This document shows, one piece after another, positions 63,067 to 64,000 of a DNA stretch of 64,000 bases. This stretch comes from Micromonospora lupini. GTDB taxonomy: Bacteria; Actinomycetota; Actinomycetes; Mycobacteriales; Micromonosporaceae. Position numbers and translations under genes: made by a program. A model generated the notes under the pieces. That model ran no database searches and was not told the origin of the DNA. It was given only the letters and a program-made list of their open reading frames with translations. The number at the start of each line of letters is the position of its first letter. Positions within the stretch are counted from its first letter, which is position 1. Location of the stretch: positions 992,001 to 1,056,000 of the forward strand of contig NZ_JAPENL010000001.1 of the NCBI RefSeq assembly GCF_026342015.1, given 5' to 3'.

Positions 63067-64000
63067 CGGTACCCCCGGGGTGTGACCATCCGGCCGGCGA
63101 CCAGCCGGGTGTCGCTGCTGCCGACGACCACCACGCTGTACATGTCGACGACCGTCGGGTCAAGGGTGGCCAGGGTCGCCAGGTGCACCCGCTCGTCGGG
63201 GCGGCTGGCGTTGCGCACCACACCGACCGGGGTGTCCGGGGGCCGGTGCGCGGCGAGGATGCCGAGCGCCTTGCCGAGCTGCCAGTCGCGCGCCCGGCTG
63301 CGCGGGTTGTAGAACAGCGCCACGAAGTCACCCTCGGCGACGGCTGTCACCCGCCGCTCGATGACCTCCCACGGAGTGTGCAGGTCGGACAGGCTCACAT
63401 AGGCGTGGTCGTGGCCGAGCGGAGCACCGAGCAGCGCCCCGGCGGCGAGCGCGGCGGTCACCCCGGGCACGCCGACCACGTCGATCCGCTCGTCGGCGTA
63501 CTCCAGGGCGGGGCTGGCCATCGCGTACACCCCGGCGTCGCCGGAGCCGACAAGCGCGACCGCCCGGCCGGCGGCGGCCTCCGCGACGGCCGCGCGAGCC
63601 CGGGCCTCCTCCGCGCCCAGCCCGCTGGACAGCACCCGGGTGCCCGGCCGCAGGACGTCGCGGACCTGGTCGAGGTACTGGTCGAGGCCGACCACCACCG
63701 CCGCGCGACGCAGCTCCGCCACCGCGCGGGGGGTCCGCAGGTCGGCGGCGCCCGGCCCGAGGCCGACGACTGCCAGCCGGCCGCGCGGCGCGTGCCGGGC
63801 CACCGCCACTGTCGCCATCGCCGTCGCCGTCTTCCCGACCAGCAGCGTGGCGTCGCCCGGCCTACCGTCCGGGCCGAGCAGCGCCGCGGCCTCCGCGACG
63901 CTCGGCGTGCCGACCGCGGCGCGGACCACCTCGCTGGGATGCGGCACGTCGACAGTTGCCAGCCGCGTCGCCGGCCAGGTCACCAGGGGTACGCCGAGCG
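63054..64000 (-). CDS. cobJ: CbiG C-terminal/CobJ precorrin-3B C17-methyltransferase fusion, 5' partial
   Basis: The reading frame continues past 64000, so the start lies outside the window; GTG 63983 is only an internal codon. The first about 70 residues (GTPSVAEAAALL, LLVGKTATAMATVAVARHAP) resemble the C-terminal domain of CbiG. The rest is CobJ/CbiH (GRLAVVGLGPGAADL, GSGDAGVYAMASPALE, FVALFYNPRSRARDWQ). It methylates C17 and contracts the corrin ring. CbiG-CobJ fusions are known in actinomycetes. Confidence 0.88.
   Translation of the reverse strand, partial: LGVPLVTWPATRLATVDVPHPSEVVRAAVGTPSVAEAAALLGPDGRPGDATLLVGKTATAMATVAVARHAPRGRLAVVGLGPGAADLRTPRAVAELRRAAVVVGLDQYLDQVRDVLRPGTRVLSSGLGAEEARARAAVAEAAAGRAVALVGSGDAGVYAMASPALEYADERIDVVGVPGVTAALAAGALLGAPLGHDHAYVSLSDLHTPWEVIERRVTAVAEGDFVALFYNPRSRARDWQLGKALGILAAHRPPDTPVGVVRNASRPDERVHLATLATLDPTVVDMYSVVVVGSSDTRLVAGRMVTPRGYRWRS

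Overview
The window is very GC-rich, uses many GTG starts and packs its genes into operons with ATGA or GTGA overlaps. It encodes SARP and LAL regulators and a mycothiol-dependent-type enzyme. This points to a filamentous actinomycete. A Micromonospora-like member of the Micromonosporaceae is my best guess, but no rRNA or other marker is present to prove it.

Layout. (1) 1-3.5 kb: a partial phosphotransferase, a zinc-ribbon membrane protein, a beta-propeller (sialidase-like) protein and an SGNH hydrolase, closed by a long palindrome. (2) 3.5-16.8 kb, operon A, almost all minus strand: two carrier proteins, a ketosynthase with an altered active site, a ketosynthase half-protein, an AMP ligase, a FabF-type ketosynthase, 4-hydroxymandelate synthase, a phytanoyl-CoA-type dioxygenase, a DUF3050 haem-oxygenase-like protein, 2-oxoacid dehydrogenase E1 alpha and beta, and an ATP-grasp ligase. 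A Sfp-type PPTase and a second AMP ligase sit at its head. (3) 17.1-18.4 kb: a scar of broken genes (D-aminopeptidase 5' end, TetR without its HTH, NTF2-like 3' end) followed by an intact RibD/DHFR-like gene. (4) 18.4-29.8 kb, operons B and C: an aromatic type II polyketide synthase (KS-alpha, CLF, an ACP fused to an aromatase/cyclase, cupin, two TcmI-type cyclases, a small monooxygenase, a FAD monooxygenase), a complete dedicated acetyl-CoA carboxylase (BC, BCCP, fused AccD-AccA) and a SARP activator.

A reasonable reading is that operon A makes and activates a tyrosine-derived aryl building block (4-hydroxymandelate or a product of it) on its own carrier proteins. Operon B would make malonyl-CoA and assemble and cyclise an aromatic polyketide. 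The ATP-grasp enzyme or the oxygenases could join or tailor the parts. The relic genes between A and B leave open that they are two clusters brought together. The combination, the altered catalytic residues and the ACP-cyclase fusion are the most unusual content of the window.

(5) 29.9-41.4 kb: ordinary chromosomal genes, namely a maleylpyruvate-isomerase-family protein, a repeat-rich membrane protein with a helix-hairpin-helix end, LtrA, a maleate-isomerase-like/YrdC-like pair, a secreted beta-helix protein, an APC permease and a DUF5995 protein, several followed by clear terminator hairpins. (6) 41.6-51.4 kb: three very large ATPase regulators (LAL/LuxR, nucleotide cyclase-ATPase, SARP-ATPase) around a methyltransferase. 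(7) 51.5-60.6 kb: hemerythrin-like protein, dienelactone hydrolase, glycosyltransferase, phenylacetate-CoA ligase, methyltransferase, a CrcB/Fluc fluoride channel pair, and a PadR-controlled ABC exporter with a clear operator. (8) 60.6-64 kb: cobalamin genes (CbiX-CobA fusion with a His-rich linker, CobH, ferredoxin, CbiG-CobJ fusion running off the end).

No rRNA, tRNA, CRISPR array, complete insertion sequence or origin was recognised.
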